Assembly (NCBI GenBank): GCA_947305745.1
Contig: CAMZEH010000001.1
Span: forward strand, 124,001 to 188,000
Direction: 5' to 3'
DNA: 64,000 nt
Origin: an uncultured Clostridia bacterium
Lineage (GTDB): Bacteria; Bacillota; Clostridia; Oscillospirales; Acutalibacteraceae
Positions 54,162-62,725 of this stretch are shown piece after piece (the first letter of the stretch is position 1; every line of letters begins with the position of its first letter). Below the pieces are notes generated by a model. That model was not told the DNA's origin and searched no databases. It saw only the letters and a program-made list of their open reading frames with translations. Both the position numbers and the translations under genes were made by a program.

Positions 54162-54758
54162 ATGCAGAAAAGCTATAAATCGAGCAACTTTTTGAAAGTC
54201 ATTGATAAATATACAAAACGTCAAAAATCGAAAATAACCGATGAAATCAAAGAGCATGAAGAAGCCGAGCTCAAAAAAGCTGAGGCTGAGTTTATCGAAG
54301 ACACTAACAATATGATCCAAAAAGAACTCCTTGCTATGAAGAATAAAATAGCTATCGAGATTTCGCATAAAGAGCTGCATGAGCGCAAAAAGCTTTCACT
54401 TCGCCGTAAAGAGATGATGGAAGATATTTTTAGTGCGTGCCGTGAAAAGTTGCTCTCGTTTACAAAAGACGAAGAAAAATATTCCAATTACTTAAAAGAC
54501 TGCGCAAAGGATATCTCGGAAATTTTGATGCGTGGAGATACGGTTCTCTACGTCCGCGTGGAAGATATGAAATATAGTGACGTGATAAAAGAAGCATTTG
54601 GCAGTCAGTGCCGCGTGGAAGTCGATGATGATATACTCATCGGCGGCATAAGGGGATATAGCGAAGTGCAGGGTCTTATTGCGGACGAAACTTTTGATGA
54701 GAAGTTAAAAGAGCAAAAACAGTGGGCGGCGGAGACGTTTGGAATCCGCTTGGTTTAG
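54162..54758 (+). CDS. ntpE: V-type ATPase subunit E (peripheral stalk)
   Basis: The 198-residue protein has a long N-terminal helix (ITDEIKEHEEAELKKAEAEF), which forms the stator coiled coil with subunit G/H, and a C-terminal globular domain with DDDILIGGIRGYSEVQGLIA. GAGGGGG precedes the ATG. It lies between F and A. Confidence 0.92.
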   Translation: MQKSYKSSNFLKVIDKYTKRQKSKITDEIKEHEEAELKKAEAEFIEDTNNMIQKELLAMKNKIAIEISHKELHERKKLSLRRKEMMEDIFSACREKLLSFTKDEEKYSNYLKDCAKDISEILMRGDTVLYVRVEDMKYSDVIKEAFGSQCRVEVDDDILIGGIRGYSEVQGLIADETFDEKLKEQKQWAAETFGIRLV

Positions 54759-54828
54759 AGTATAAAAAATTAAAATAGGAGGAAAAGTATCGACGGTTTT
54801 TAAGTGCGGTCGAGCTTGTTTGACGGAT

Positions 54829-56595
54829 ATGAATGAGAATAATGTGATATATGGAATTAATGGACCTGTAGTAACCGTGAAAAACACGAAATCGTTTTCT
54901 ATGATGGAAATGGTTTATGTTGGTAAAGACCGTCTGATAGGCGAAGTCATAGGCGTTAACGATAAATTAACAACGATACAGGTTTACGAAGAAACAACGG
55001 GGCTCAGGCCCGGTGAACCTGTTGAAGGTACGGGCGGACCGATGAAAGTATGCTTGGGGCCGGGGATACTCGATAATATTTTTGACGGTATTGAAAGACC
55101 TCTTAAGGCGATAGAAGAAAAAAGCGGCGTGTTTATCGCAAAAGGTTGCAGCGTTTCGCCGCTTGATGAGAATAAACTTTGGAATGTTGAAGTATGCGTC
55201 AAAGTAGGCGATGTTCTTGAATCGGGTGCGATTTATGCCACATGCCCTGAGACCTCGATAATTACTCATAAATGCATGGTACCACCCAACGTACGTGGTG
55301 AGGTTATAGAAGCAAAGCCGAGCGGAGAATATAAAATAAATGATGTTGTCGTGAAGATAAAAGACGAAAAAAGTAATATTCACGAATTAACGCTGTGCCA
55401 GTATTGGCCGATAAAAACCCCAAGACCGATAAAAAAGCGCCTCCCCTGCACAATACCGCTAATAACCGGGCAAAGGATAATAGATACGCTCTTCCCCGTG
55501 GCAAAAGGCGGAGCTGCGGCTGTGCCGGGAGGATTTGGCACAGGCAAAACCATGACGCAACATCAGCTTGCCAAGTGGTGCGACGCGGATATAATTGTTT
55601 ACGTGGGCTGTGGAGAGCGTGGAAATGAAATGAGTCAAGTGGTTGACGAATTTTCAAAGCTTGTCGACCCGAAATCAAATAAACCGATGACCGAAAGAAC
55701 AGCACTTATAGCGAATACATCGAATATGCCCGTGGCGGCTCGTGAGGCATCAATTTATACAGGAATAACGCTTGCCGAATATTACAGAGATATGGGCTAC
55801 GACGTCGCAATAATGGCGGATTCGACATCACGTTGGGCTGAAGCGCTGCGTGAAATTTCGGGACGCCTTGAAGAAATGCCCGCGGAGGAAGGATTCCCGC
55901 CGTATTTGCCGTCCAGGCTTTCGGAGTTTTATGAGCGTGCGGGGCGAGTGGAAACGCTTGGCCAAAATAATGGCTCTGTAACGATTATCGGAGCTGTTTC
56001 GCCACAAGGCTCGGACTTTTCAGAACCTGTTACGCAGAATACAAAAAGATTTGTGCGCTGCTTCTGGGCGCTGGATAAGGCGCTCGCTTACGCAAGGCAC
56101 TATCCGGCGATAAACTGGATAAACAGTTACAGTGAATACTTTGTCGATTTAGATCGCTGGTACGCAAAAAATGCAGGTGAGTCGTTCCTTAGGTATAGGA
56201 GAAAAATAGCGTCGATTTTGAGCGAAGAAGATAAGCTTATGGAGATAGTAAAATTGGTCGGAGCGGACGTCTTGCCCGATGACCAGAAATTAATTATCGA
56301 AATAGCAAAAGTAATACGCGTCGGATTTTTGCAGCAAAACGCATTCCACAAAGACGATACATTTGTACCGCTGAAAAAGCAGAAAAAAATGATGAAAATC
56401 ATACTTTATTTAAATCGTAAAGTGCGCCAATTGATAGCTCAGTCCGTGCCGATTTCAAGAGTCATCGAGACAGGAATTTTTGATAAACTGACACGTATAA
56501 AGTATGATATTCCAAACGATAAATTAGAGCTTTTCAATGAGTATAAAATTGAAATCGATGATATATTCAATAAAATCATAGGCGAAAGGGTTTAG
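54829..56595 (+). CDS. ntpA: V-type ATPase catalytic subunit A
   Basis: The 588-residue catalytic subunit hydrolyses or makes ATP. The P-loop GGFGTGKTMTQHQLAKW is at about residues 234-250, preceded by RIIDTLFPVAKGGAAAVPG. The Walker B region is DVAIMADSTSRWAEALREIS, and the typical non-homologous insert (about 115-190) is present. The start is unclear: ATG 54829 and TTG 54820 both lack a ribosome site, while a good AGGAGG lies at 54778-54783 with no in-frame start at proper distance. Subunit B follows 17 bp later. Confidence 0.97.
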   Translation: MNENNVIYGINGPVVTVKNTKSFSMMEMVYVGKDRLIGEVIGVNDKLTTIQVYEETTGLRPGEPVEGTGGPMKVCLGPGILDNIFDGIERPLKAIEEKSGVFIAKGCSVSPLDENKLWNVEVCVKVGDVLESGAIYATCPETSIITHKCMVPPNVRGEVIEAKPSGEYKINDVVVKIKDEKSNIHELTLCQYWPIKTPRPIKKRLPCTIPLITGQRIIDTLFPVAKGGAAAVPGGFGTGKTMTQHQLAKWCDADIIVYVGCGERGNEMSQVVDEFSKLVDPKSNKPMTERTALIANTSNMPVAAREASIYTGITLAEYYRDMGYDVAIMADSTSRWAEALREISGRLEEMPAEEGFPPYLPSRLSEFYERAGRVETLGQNNGSVTIIGAVSPQGSDFSEPVTQNTKRFVRCFWALDKALAYARHYPAINWINSYSEYFVDLDRWYAKNAGESFLRYRRKIASILSEEDKLMEIVKLVGADVLPDDQKLIIEIAKVIRVGFLQQNAFHKDDTFVPLKKQKKMMKIILYLNRKVRQLIAQSVPISRVIETGIFDKLTRIKYDIPNDKLELFNEYKIEIDDIFNKIIGERV

Positions 56596-56612
56596 CGCGG
56601 AGGTGAAGTGAT

Positions 56613-58103
56613 ATGGTACTCAATTATGTTGGGCTCAAAGAGATAAGCGGTTCGCTGGTAGTTCTCGAAGGAGTCGACGGCGTTTCTTATGAGGAAGTCG
56701 TGGATATAAAGATCGGCGAAGGTAACTACCGCAAAGGGAGAATCGTACAAATTGACGGCGATAGAGTAGTCGTGCAGGTGTTTGAGGGTACGAGTTCGGT
56801 TTCGCTTTCGAATACGAGCGTGAGACCAAAAGGGCATCCTATGGAAATAGCGCTTTCGCCCGAAATTTTAGGTAGAGTGTTTAATGGTTCGGGCGAGCCG
56901 ATTGATAATCTGGGTAAGATATTCCCGCAGAAGAAGATGAATATTAACGGTACACCTATAAACCCGATTTCTCGTGTGTATCCGCAGAACTATATAAACA
57001 CGGGTATTTCGGCGATAGATACGCTTTCGACGCTCATCAGAGGGCAAAAGTTGCCGATTTTCTCCGGTTCGGGTATGAAACATAATGAGCTTGCGGTGCA
57101 GATTGCAAGGCAGGCGAAGCTTTCTGACGGTGAAGAAAACAATTTGGCGATAGTTTTTGCGGCAATGGGCGTGAAAAATGACGTTGCGGAATATTTTAAG
57201 AGGCAGTTCGATGAATCGGGCGTGAGCGAGCGAGTAGTAATGTTCTTGAATCTTTCCAATGACCCTGTTATCGAGAGAATTTTGACGCCGAGATGCGCGC
57301 TTACTACTGCGGAATATCTGGCTTTTGAACTGAATATGCACGTACTTGTCATCATGACTGATATGACGTCCTACGCGGAGGCTCTGCGTGAGTTTAGCTC
57401 ATCTAAAGGCGAGATCCCGGGCAGAAAGGGATATCCCGGATATTTGTATTCCGATTTTGCGTCGCTCTATGAGCGCGCGGGAATGGTCAAAGGGAAAGCG
57501 GGTTCTGTAACGCAAATACCGATTTTGACGATGCCGAACGATGATATAACCCACCCCGTGCCCGACCTTACGGGATATATTACCGAAGGGCAGATAGTTC
57601 TTGACCGCACTATGGACAGATGTGGATTTTATCCGCCGATATCGGTTTTGCCATCGCTTTCGAGGCTCATGAAAGATGGTATCGGTGAAGGCTTTACGCG
57701 CAAAGACCACCCCGAGCTTGCCAATCAGCTGTTTGCCTCGTATGCAAAAGTGCAAGACGCAAGAGCATTGGCGTCGGTTATCGGTGAGGAGGATTTGTCG
57801 CCGATTGATAAGATGTATATCAGCTTCGGGAAGGCTTTTGAAAAGCAGTTCATAAACCAGGGTTTTAACGAGAACAGACCGATTGAGCGCAGTTTGGAGC
57901 TTGGCTGGAGACTTCTTTCGTCACTTCCTCGCACGGAGCTTGACAGAGTCAGCGGCGAGATCCTCGATGAATACTATATTGACGATAAAGAGTTTCTCGA
58001 GCGTAAGAATAAGATAGATTTAATCGAGATTGAAAACCCCGACGATGTAGATGACAATGACGATGTTGACGATAACGATGATATGGACAATGATGAAAAT
58101 TAA
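56613..58103 (+). CDS. ntpB: V-type ATPase subunit B with acidic tail
   Basis: This 496-residue regulatory subunit alternates with A in the catalytic head. [40 protein letters not shown] and [20 protein letters not shown] are diagnostic. The normal protein ends near residue 465; here about 25 further residues form an Asp/Asn repeat ([19 protein letters not shown]). The repeat is built from short DNA repeats at about 58040-58100. The tail is unusual for this subunit. Confidence 0.97.
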   Translation: MVLNYVGLKEISGSLVVLEGVDGVSYEEVVDIKIGEGNYRKGRIVQIDGDRVVVQVFEGTSSVSLSNTSVRPKGHPMEIALSPEILGRVFNGSGEPIDNLGKIFPQKKMNINGTPINPISRVYPQNYINTGISAIDTLSTLIRGQKLPIFSGSGMKHNELAVQIARQAKLSDGEENNLAIVFAAMGVKNDVAEYFKRQFDESGVSERVVMFLNLSNDPVIERILTPRCALTTAEYLAFELNMHVLVIMTDMTSYAEALREFSSSKGEIPGRKGYPGYLYSDFASLYERAGMVKGKAGSVTQIPILTMPNDDITHPVPDLTGYITEGQIVLDRTMDRCGFYPPISVLPSLSRLMKDGIGEGFTRKDHPELANQLFASYAKVQDARALASVIGEEDLSPIDKMYISFGKAFEKQFINQGFNENRPIERSLELGWRLLSSLPRTELDRVSGEILDEYYIDDKEFLERKNKIDLIEIENPDDVDDNDDVDDNDDMDNDEN

Positions 58104-58123
58104 TTATCGGGAGGTCGAAAATT

Positions 58124-58735
58124 ATGTCTAATCAAATAGCTCCCACAAAAGGTAATTTAATGGCGACAAAGAAGTCATATGACCTCGCAAAACTTGGTTT
58201 TGAACTTTTAGATAGAAAACGTAACATCTTGGTGCGCGAAATGATGGCGCTTATCGAACGTGCAAAAGAAATACAAGAAAAAATAGACGCAACGTATAAA
58301 AAGGCGTTCACTACGCTAAAAAAAGCGCATATAGCCTTAGGAGTTTGCGAGGAATTGGCGCAATCCGTACCTGAACAGACCGGCCTCAGCGTTACGTTTA
58401 GGAGCGTAATGGGTGTGGAAATACCGATAGTTAGGTTTACCGAGCAAGAAGAAACGGGTATACCGTTTGGGCTTTATAACTCGAATTCCGATTTAGATAA
58501 AGCCTATTCGTGCTTCAGGGAAGTCAGTAGGCTTACCGCAGGGCTTGCAGAAGTTGAAACGAGCGTTTATCTACTAGCAAATGCCATAAAAAAGACGCAA
58601 AAAAGAGCCAACGCACTAAAAAACATAATGATACCGAAATTTGAAGCGCAGATAAAAAGCATAACCGAGGCACTAGAAGAAAAAGAGCGAGAAGAATTTT
58701 CAAGACTGAAAGTCATAAAAAATCAATCTAAATAA
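58124..58735 (+). CDS. ntpD: V-type ATPase subunit D (central rotor shaft)
   Basis: This 203-residue coiled-coil rotor has the family N-terminus IAPTKGNLMATKKSYDLAKL and C-terminal helix KKTQKRANALKNIMIPKFEA. It ends the nine-gene operon and is followed by a terminator. The operon order is G/H-C-I-K-F-E-A-B-D, with nothing missing from the core set. Confidence 0.96.
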   Translation: MSNQIAPTKGNLMATKKSYDLAKLGFELLDRKRNILVREMMALIERAKEIQEKIDATYKKAFTTLKKAHIALGVCEELAQSVPEQTGLSVTFRSVMGVEIPIVRFTEQEETGIPFGLYNSNSDLDKAYSCFREVSRLTAGLAEVETSVYLLANAIKKTQKRANALKNIMIPKFEAQIKSITEALEEKEREEFSRLKVIKNQSK

Positions 58736-58741
58736 AAATTT

Positions 58742-58773
58742 TGCCGAGTGTGAAAAATACACATTCGGCATTT
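58742..58773 (+). terminator. terminator of the V-ATPase operon
   Basis: TGCCGAGTGTG (58742-58752) pairs with CACATTCGGCA (58760-58770), with a GU pair, and is followed by TTTAATG. It lies between convergent genes. Confidence 0.8.
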
Positions 58774-58779
58774 AATGTT

Positions 58780-59757
58780 TTAATTTATTTTTGAAAGAAA
58801 ATCATCTGTTAGTTTGGCGATTGCGTCAGACTGGGTGTAGTGTATGTAGTGGCGACCTTCCAAAATTTCTATTTTTTGAATTTCAGGATTTGAAATAACA
58901 TCTTCGTGGAGTTTGACCCAGCCCAGAGACTCTTTGTCGGCGTTTTTGGAACACAAAATTGAAAGTACGGGAAGGCTTTCGGGGTATTTTATGTCGAATA
59001 ATTCGCTTGCATTTTTGTAGGTCATATTTTCTTCATTTACATTCGAAATTGTATTATAGTGCCATACAAAATCTTTGTGCATTAAATCTAACAAATCTTC
59101 GCTGTATATATTTTTATCAATTCCTTTAAAGAACATATCTTCCATATAATCTTTGTTAAAATAATCAATGATTCTATAAATCCCCAAAAAGCTTTTTATC
59201 TCGTCATACCAGTGCTTAGTTACAGAGCTGTTATTTTTCATTTGATTGGGTTTTGAATCATCGAGCCCTATGATTGCCGAAATTTCTTCGGGATATTTGT
59301 TTGCGTAGTGCATGGAGTATATACCCGAAAAAGAGTGAGGCATAAGCACATAAGGGGGCTTAACTCCGAGCTGTTTAAGCGCGGTTCGAATTTCACTGAC
59401 AAAATTGTCGTTTGAACGTATTTCGGCGGTATTATCGCTAAAGCCATATCCAAAATATTCAATCGCAATAACTTTGTAATTTTCGCTGAGTTTCTCGATT
59501 AGAGGCATGAAATTTGCGATAGGCGAAGGCGTACCGAAACCGCTGAGCAGAACGATCGTTTTATCACCCAAACCTTTTTCATAGCAAGACATCTTTTTGC
59601 CATTTACGGTCACGAATTTTAAATTATTACCAAAAATTTTCGAATATGTGTTTTTTTCGATATTATTTTTAGCGTGATGATAAATTGTAAATCCGCCGGT
59701 GCATATTGTCAAGATAATCAATACTATAAATAAAAATTTCTTTAAAACCCTGAACAT
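58780..59757 (-). CDS. membrane-anchored alpha/beta hydrolase
   Basis: The 325-residue protein has an N-terminal signal anchor (FLFIVLIILTICTGGFTIY, about residues 9-28) and an alpha/beta hydrolase domain: VLLSGFGTPSP oxyanion region, nucleophile elbow PHSFSGIYSMHY with Ser, and EGRHYIHY carrying the catalytic His. The acidic residue is probably in the VLSILCSKN-KESLG region. Substrate is unknown. The ATG at 59757 has AAGGAG eight bases upstream; a GTG at 59766 is an alternative. It converges on the V-ATPase operon. Confidence 0.9.
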   Translation of the reverse strand: MFRVLKKFLFIVLIILTICTGGFTIYHHAKNNIEKNTYSKIFGNNLKFVTVNGKKMSCYEKGLGDKTIVLLSGFGTPSPIANFMPLIEKLSENYKVIAIEYFGYGFSDNTAEIRSNDNFVSEIRTALKQLGVKPPYVLMPHSFSGIYSMHYANKYPEEISAIIGLDDSKPNQMKNNSSVTKHWYDEIKSFLGIYRIIDYFNKDYMEDMFFKGIDKNIYSEDLLDLMHKDFVWHYNTISNVNEENMTYKNASELFDIKYPESLPVLSILCSKNADKESLGWVKLHEDVISNPEIQKIEILEGRHYIHYTQSDAIAKLTDDFLSKIN

Positions 59758-59898
59758 TTCAATCACTCCTTACATTTTTATGTTATCATTGCGCTTATAG
59801 TTTTGCAATAAGTAAGATGGTTTTTGGGCGAAAATTCAAAGGCCATGAATGAAAAGAATTTTTATTTAGAAAATTACAACAATTTTTTCGAATTTTAG

Positions 59899-59927
59899 TT
59901 GACTTATTAATTGGTTGGTACTACCAT
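59899..59927 (+). promoter_or_regulatory. promoter of the NHLM export operon
   Basis: TTGACT (59899-59904), 17 bp, TACCAT (59922-59927), 39 nt before the ATG at 59966. Confidence 0.6.
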
Positions 59928-59965
59928 GACTTTGTGTGATCATTTTTAGAACTGGGGGATTTAAC

Positions 59966-60550
59966 ATGGATGAAAGAGAAAGCACTTTATTTCGAAAAAG
60001 CACATTGGAGAGAGTAACTTCTCCCGAACAGCTTAATGAATATATTAAAGTCAATAATCCAAGCTTGATTTTGATGCTTATCGGTTTGTTTGTTGCGATA
60101 ATTTCAGGCGTCATTTGGATGTTCTTCGGCGGGATCCCGGAAACGGTAAATTTAAACGGTGTTATAATTGAGGAACAAAACAAACCTCAAGAAGTTTGCT
60201 GCTATGTACCGATAAATACAAGCAGACGAATTACCGAGGGCATGGATGTACAGATTTCCCCCAGCTATGCAGGCAGAGAAGAGTATGGATATGTTAACGG
60301 GAAGGTAACTTTTGTGGGGAAAGATGTCGTTACAGCCGAATATTTAAAAGCAAATTTTGAAAATCCACAGGTTGTTCTTCCCGCGGTTCAAAGAGCATCG
60401 CAAGAGGGGAATGTGGTTGAGGTCCGCATGAGTATCGGAGAATGGTCGAACGAGAAAGGAAAGCAAATTACGCTGAGTGAAGGCGCCGACTGTACTGTAC
60501 AAGCTGTTGTCGGTGAAACTAAAGCGTATCAATTTATAATCAATTCATAA
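59966..60550 (+). CDS. NHLM-type secretion adaptor (HlyD-like), short form
   Basis: The 194-residue protein has one transmembrane segment at about residues 39-59 (LMLIGLFVAIISGVIWMFFG) and an outside beta-barrel domain with GVIIEEQNKPQEVCCYVPIN and EGMDVQISPSYAGREEYGYV, matching adaptor proteins of NHLM peptide export systems. Canonical HlyD-like adaptors also have a long coiled coil, which I cannot see here. GGGGGA lies before the ATG. It is first in the operon, 13 bp before the peptidase/ABC gene. Confidence 0.85.
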   Translation: MDERESTLFRKSTLERVTSPEQLNEYIKVNNPSLILMLIGLFVAIISGVIWMFFGGIPETVNLNGVIIEEQNKPQEVCCYVPINTSRRITEGMDVQISPSYAGREEYGYVNGKVTFVGKDVVTAEYLKANFENPQVVLPAVQRASQEGNVVEVRMSIGEWSNEKGKQITLSEGADCTVQAVVGETKAYQFIINS

Positions 60551-60563
60551 GGAGGCATTTTGC

Positions 60564-62711
60564 ATGAAGAAAAGGGTAAAAGTACCGATAGTCATGCAAA
60601 TGGAAGCGCTTGAATGCGGCGCTGCGTGCCTTTGTATGATAGCGGCATACTACAAAAAGTGGATACCTCTTACGCAGGTTCGTGCGGACTGCGGTGTTTC
60701 TCGTGACGGAAGCGTTGCGAAGAATATTCTTAATGCTGCGCGTTCTTATGGTTTTGAGGCTGCGGGATATAAACTCGAGCCTGATTCCATTGAGGCTTTG
60801 CCGTTCCCGATGATAATACATTGGAATTTCAATCATTTTGTAGTTCTTTGCGGAATCGACAGAAAAAGAGGCAAAGTTTATATAAATGACCCCGCAAGAG
60901 GCCGAGTAACCGTAAGCATGCAGGAGTTTGACGAATCGTTTACGGGCATCGCACTGACTGCTGTCCCCACGCCCGAATTCAAACCTGAAGGCAAACCAAA
61001 AAGCGTATGGAGTTTTGCCAAACGCTGCTTAAAAGGCGCATTATTGCCGTTTGTCTTGGCGGTGATTCTGAGCATCGTGGGCATGGTAATAGATTTAACC
61101 TCCCCGATATTCCAAAAAGTCTTCATTGATAAGCTGCTCTCAGGCAAAAATCCCGAGTGGCTGTACCCGTTCTTGGGGCTTATGGTTGCCGTGATGGTGG
61201 TGCAAGTACTCGTGGGGATAATAGAGTCGATATATTGGCTGAAGATAAGGGGGAAATTCGCACTTACGTCGAGCGCGGAATTTATGTGGCACGTTTTAAG
61301 ATTGCCGCTTGAATTCTTCTCTCAAAGAAACGTCGGTGACGTAGTTTCGCGCCAAAACGCAACGGGAACAATCGCGCTTACTCTCATAAATAAAATCGCA
61401 CCTCTTTTGGTCGGGGCGATACAAATCGGGCTTTATTTATTCCTGATGATAAATTACAGCCTTGGCCTTACGGTTATAGGCCTTTTGGCGGTCGTGATGA
61501 ATATGTTCGTTGCGAGATATGTTTCCGAGAAGATGCTTGACTATCAAAGAGCGTCTATTTCAAACCAAGGTAAGCTGACGAGCGTAACTTATGCCGGATT
61601 TGAGATGATAGAAACAATAAAATCAACAGGCGCTGAAAATGGGTATTTTGAGCGCTGGGCGGGGTATTACACAAAGCAAAATAACGCGAATGCAAAAATT
61701 TCCAAATTTACGCAGTACGTTTCGATGATACCCGGTTTCATTAAGTCCATGACGGATATTATAATTCAGTTTTCGGGTATATACCTAATCATGCAAGGGC
61801 AGTTTACAATCGGTTCGTTTATGGCATTCACGGGCTTTTTGGGACGTTTTTTAAGCCCCGTGCAAAGCTTTATAGACGTGTATCAAAGCTATATCGGAAT
61901 GCGCTGCGATATGGAGCGCGTTGACGACGTTTTGGAATATCCGACCGATGTGCATGAGTTTAAGGACGTCGACTTAAAAGATGACCGTAAGCTCGTCGGT
62001 GAGGTTGAGGTAAAAGACGTTACATTTGGTTACGGCAGACTTTCAAAACCGATAATTTCCAATTTCAGTATGAGCTTGAAACCGGGACAATGGGTGGCGA
62101 TTATTGGCGGAAGCGGATGCGGTAAATCGACTATAGCCAAGCTCGTTACGGGGCTCTATAAACCGTGGAGCGGCAGCATAACTTTTGACGGCAAAACAAA
62201 AGACGAGATCGATCCATATAAATTTCATAGTTCTGTTGCCATGGTCGACCAAGAAAAAGTTATGTTCCACGATACCATTAAAAATAATATTACAATGTGG
62301 GACAGCTCCATTGAAGATTTCGCGGTGATGATGGCTGCCAAAGATTCGGATATACATGAAGCAATTATAACGAGGCCTGAAGGATATAACCACGTCCTTA
62401 CCGAAGGCGGAAAAGACTTTTCGGGCGGACAATGTCAGAGGATAGAGATAGCAAGAGCGCTCGCACAAGAGCCGACTATTATAATTTTGGACGAAGCAAC
62501 CTCTGCGCTCGACGCCAAAACCGAAAATAAAGTAATGCAGAATATTCGGAGAGCGGGAAGCACTTGTATAGTCATCGCGCATAGGCTTTCGACGATACGT
62601 GACTGTGATGAAATAATAGTGCTTGATAAAGGTCAAGTCGTAGAACGCGGAAAACATGATGAACTCATGGCACTCGGCGGGAAATATAAAGAACTTATCA
62701 TAACGGAATAA
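60564..62711 (+). CDS. NHLM-type C39 peptidase/ABC transporter
   Basis: This 715-residue exporter cuts GG leaders and moves the peptide out. The C39 domain (residues 1-140) has the nucleophile Cys18 in ALECGAACLCMIAAYY, His in NHFVVLCGI and Asp in YINDPARG. Six transmembrane segments follow (about 160-450). The ATPase has Walker A GGSGCGKST, signature FSGGQCQRIEIARAL, Walker B TIIILDEATSALD and the H-loop VIAHRLST. The complete set argues for activity. GGAGG precedes the ATG. Confidence 0.96.
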   Translation: MKKRVKVPIVMQMEALECGAACLCMIAAYYKKWIPLTQVRADCGVSRDGSVAKNILNAARSYGFEAAGYKLEPDSIEALPFPMIIHWNFNHFVVLCGIDRKRGKVYINDPARGRVTVSMQEFDESFTGIALTAVPTPEFKPEGKPKSVWSFAKRCLKGALLPFVLAVILSIVGMVIDLTSPIFQKVFIDKLLSGKNPEWLYPFLGLMVAVMVVQVLVGIIESIYWLKIRGKFALTSSAEFMWHVLRLPLEFFSQRNVGDVVSRQNATGTIALTLINKIAPLLVGAIQIGLYLFLMINYSLGLTVIGLLAVVMNMFVARYVSEKMLDYQRASISNQGKLTSVTYAGFEMIETIKSTGAENGYFERWAGYYTKQNNANAKISKFTQYVSMIPGFIKSMTDIIIQFSGIYLIMQGQFTIGSFMAFTGFLGRFLSPVQSFIDVYQSYIGMRCDMERVDDVLEYPTDVHEFKDVDLKDDRKLVGEVEVKDVTFGYGRLSKPIISNFSMSLKPGQWVAIIGGSGCGKSTIAKLVTGLYKPWSGSITFDGKTKDEIDPYKFHSSVAMVDQEKVMFHDTIKNNITMWDSSIEDFAVMMAAKDSDIHEAIITRPEGYNHVLTEGGKDFSGGQCQRIEIARALAQEPTIIILDEATSALDAKTENKVMQNIRRAGSTCIVIAHRLSTIRDCDEIIVLDKGQVVERGKHDELMALGGKYKELIITE

Positions 62712-62725
62712 AAGGTGGTGAGGAT

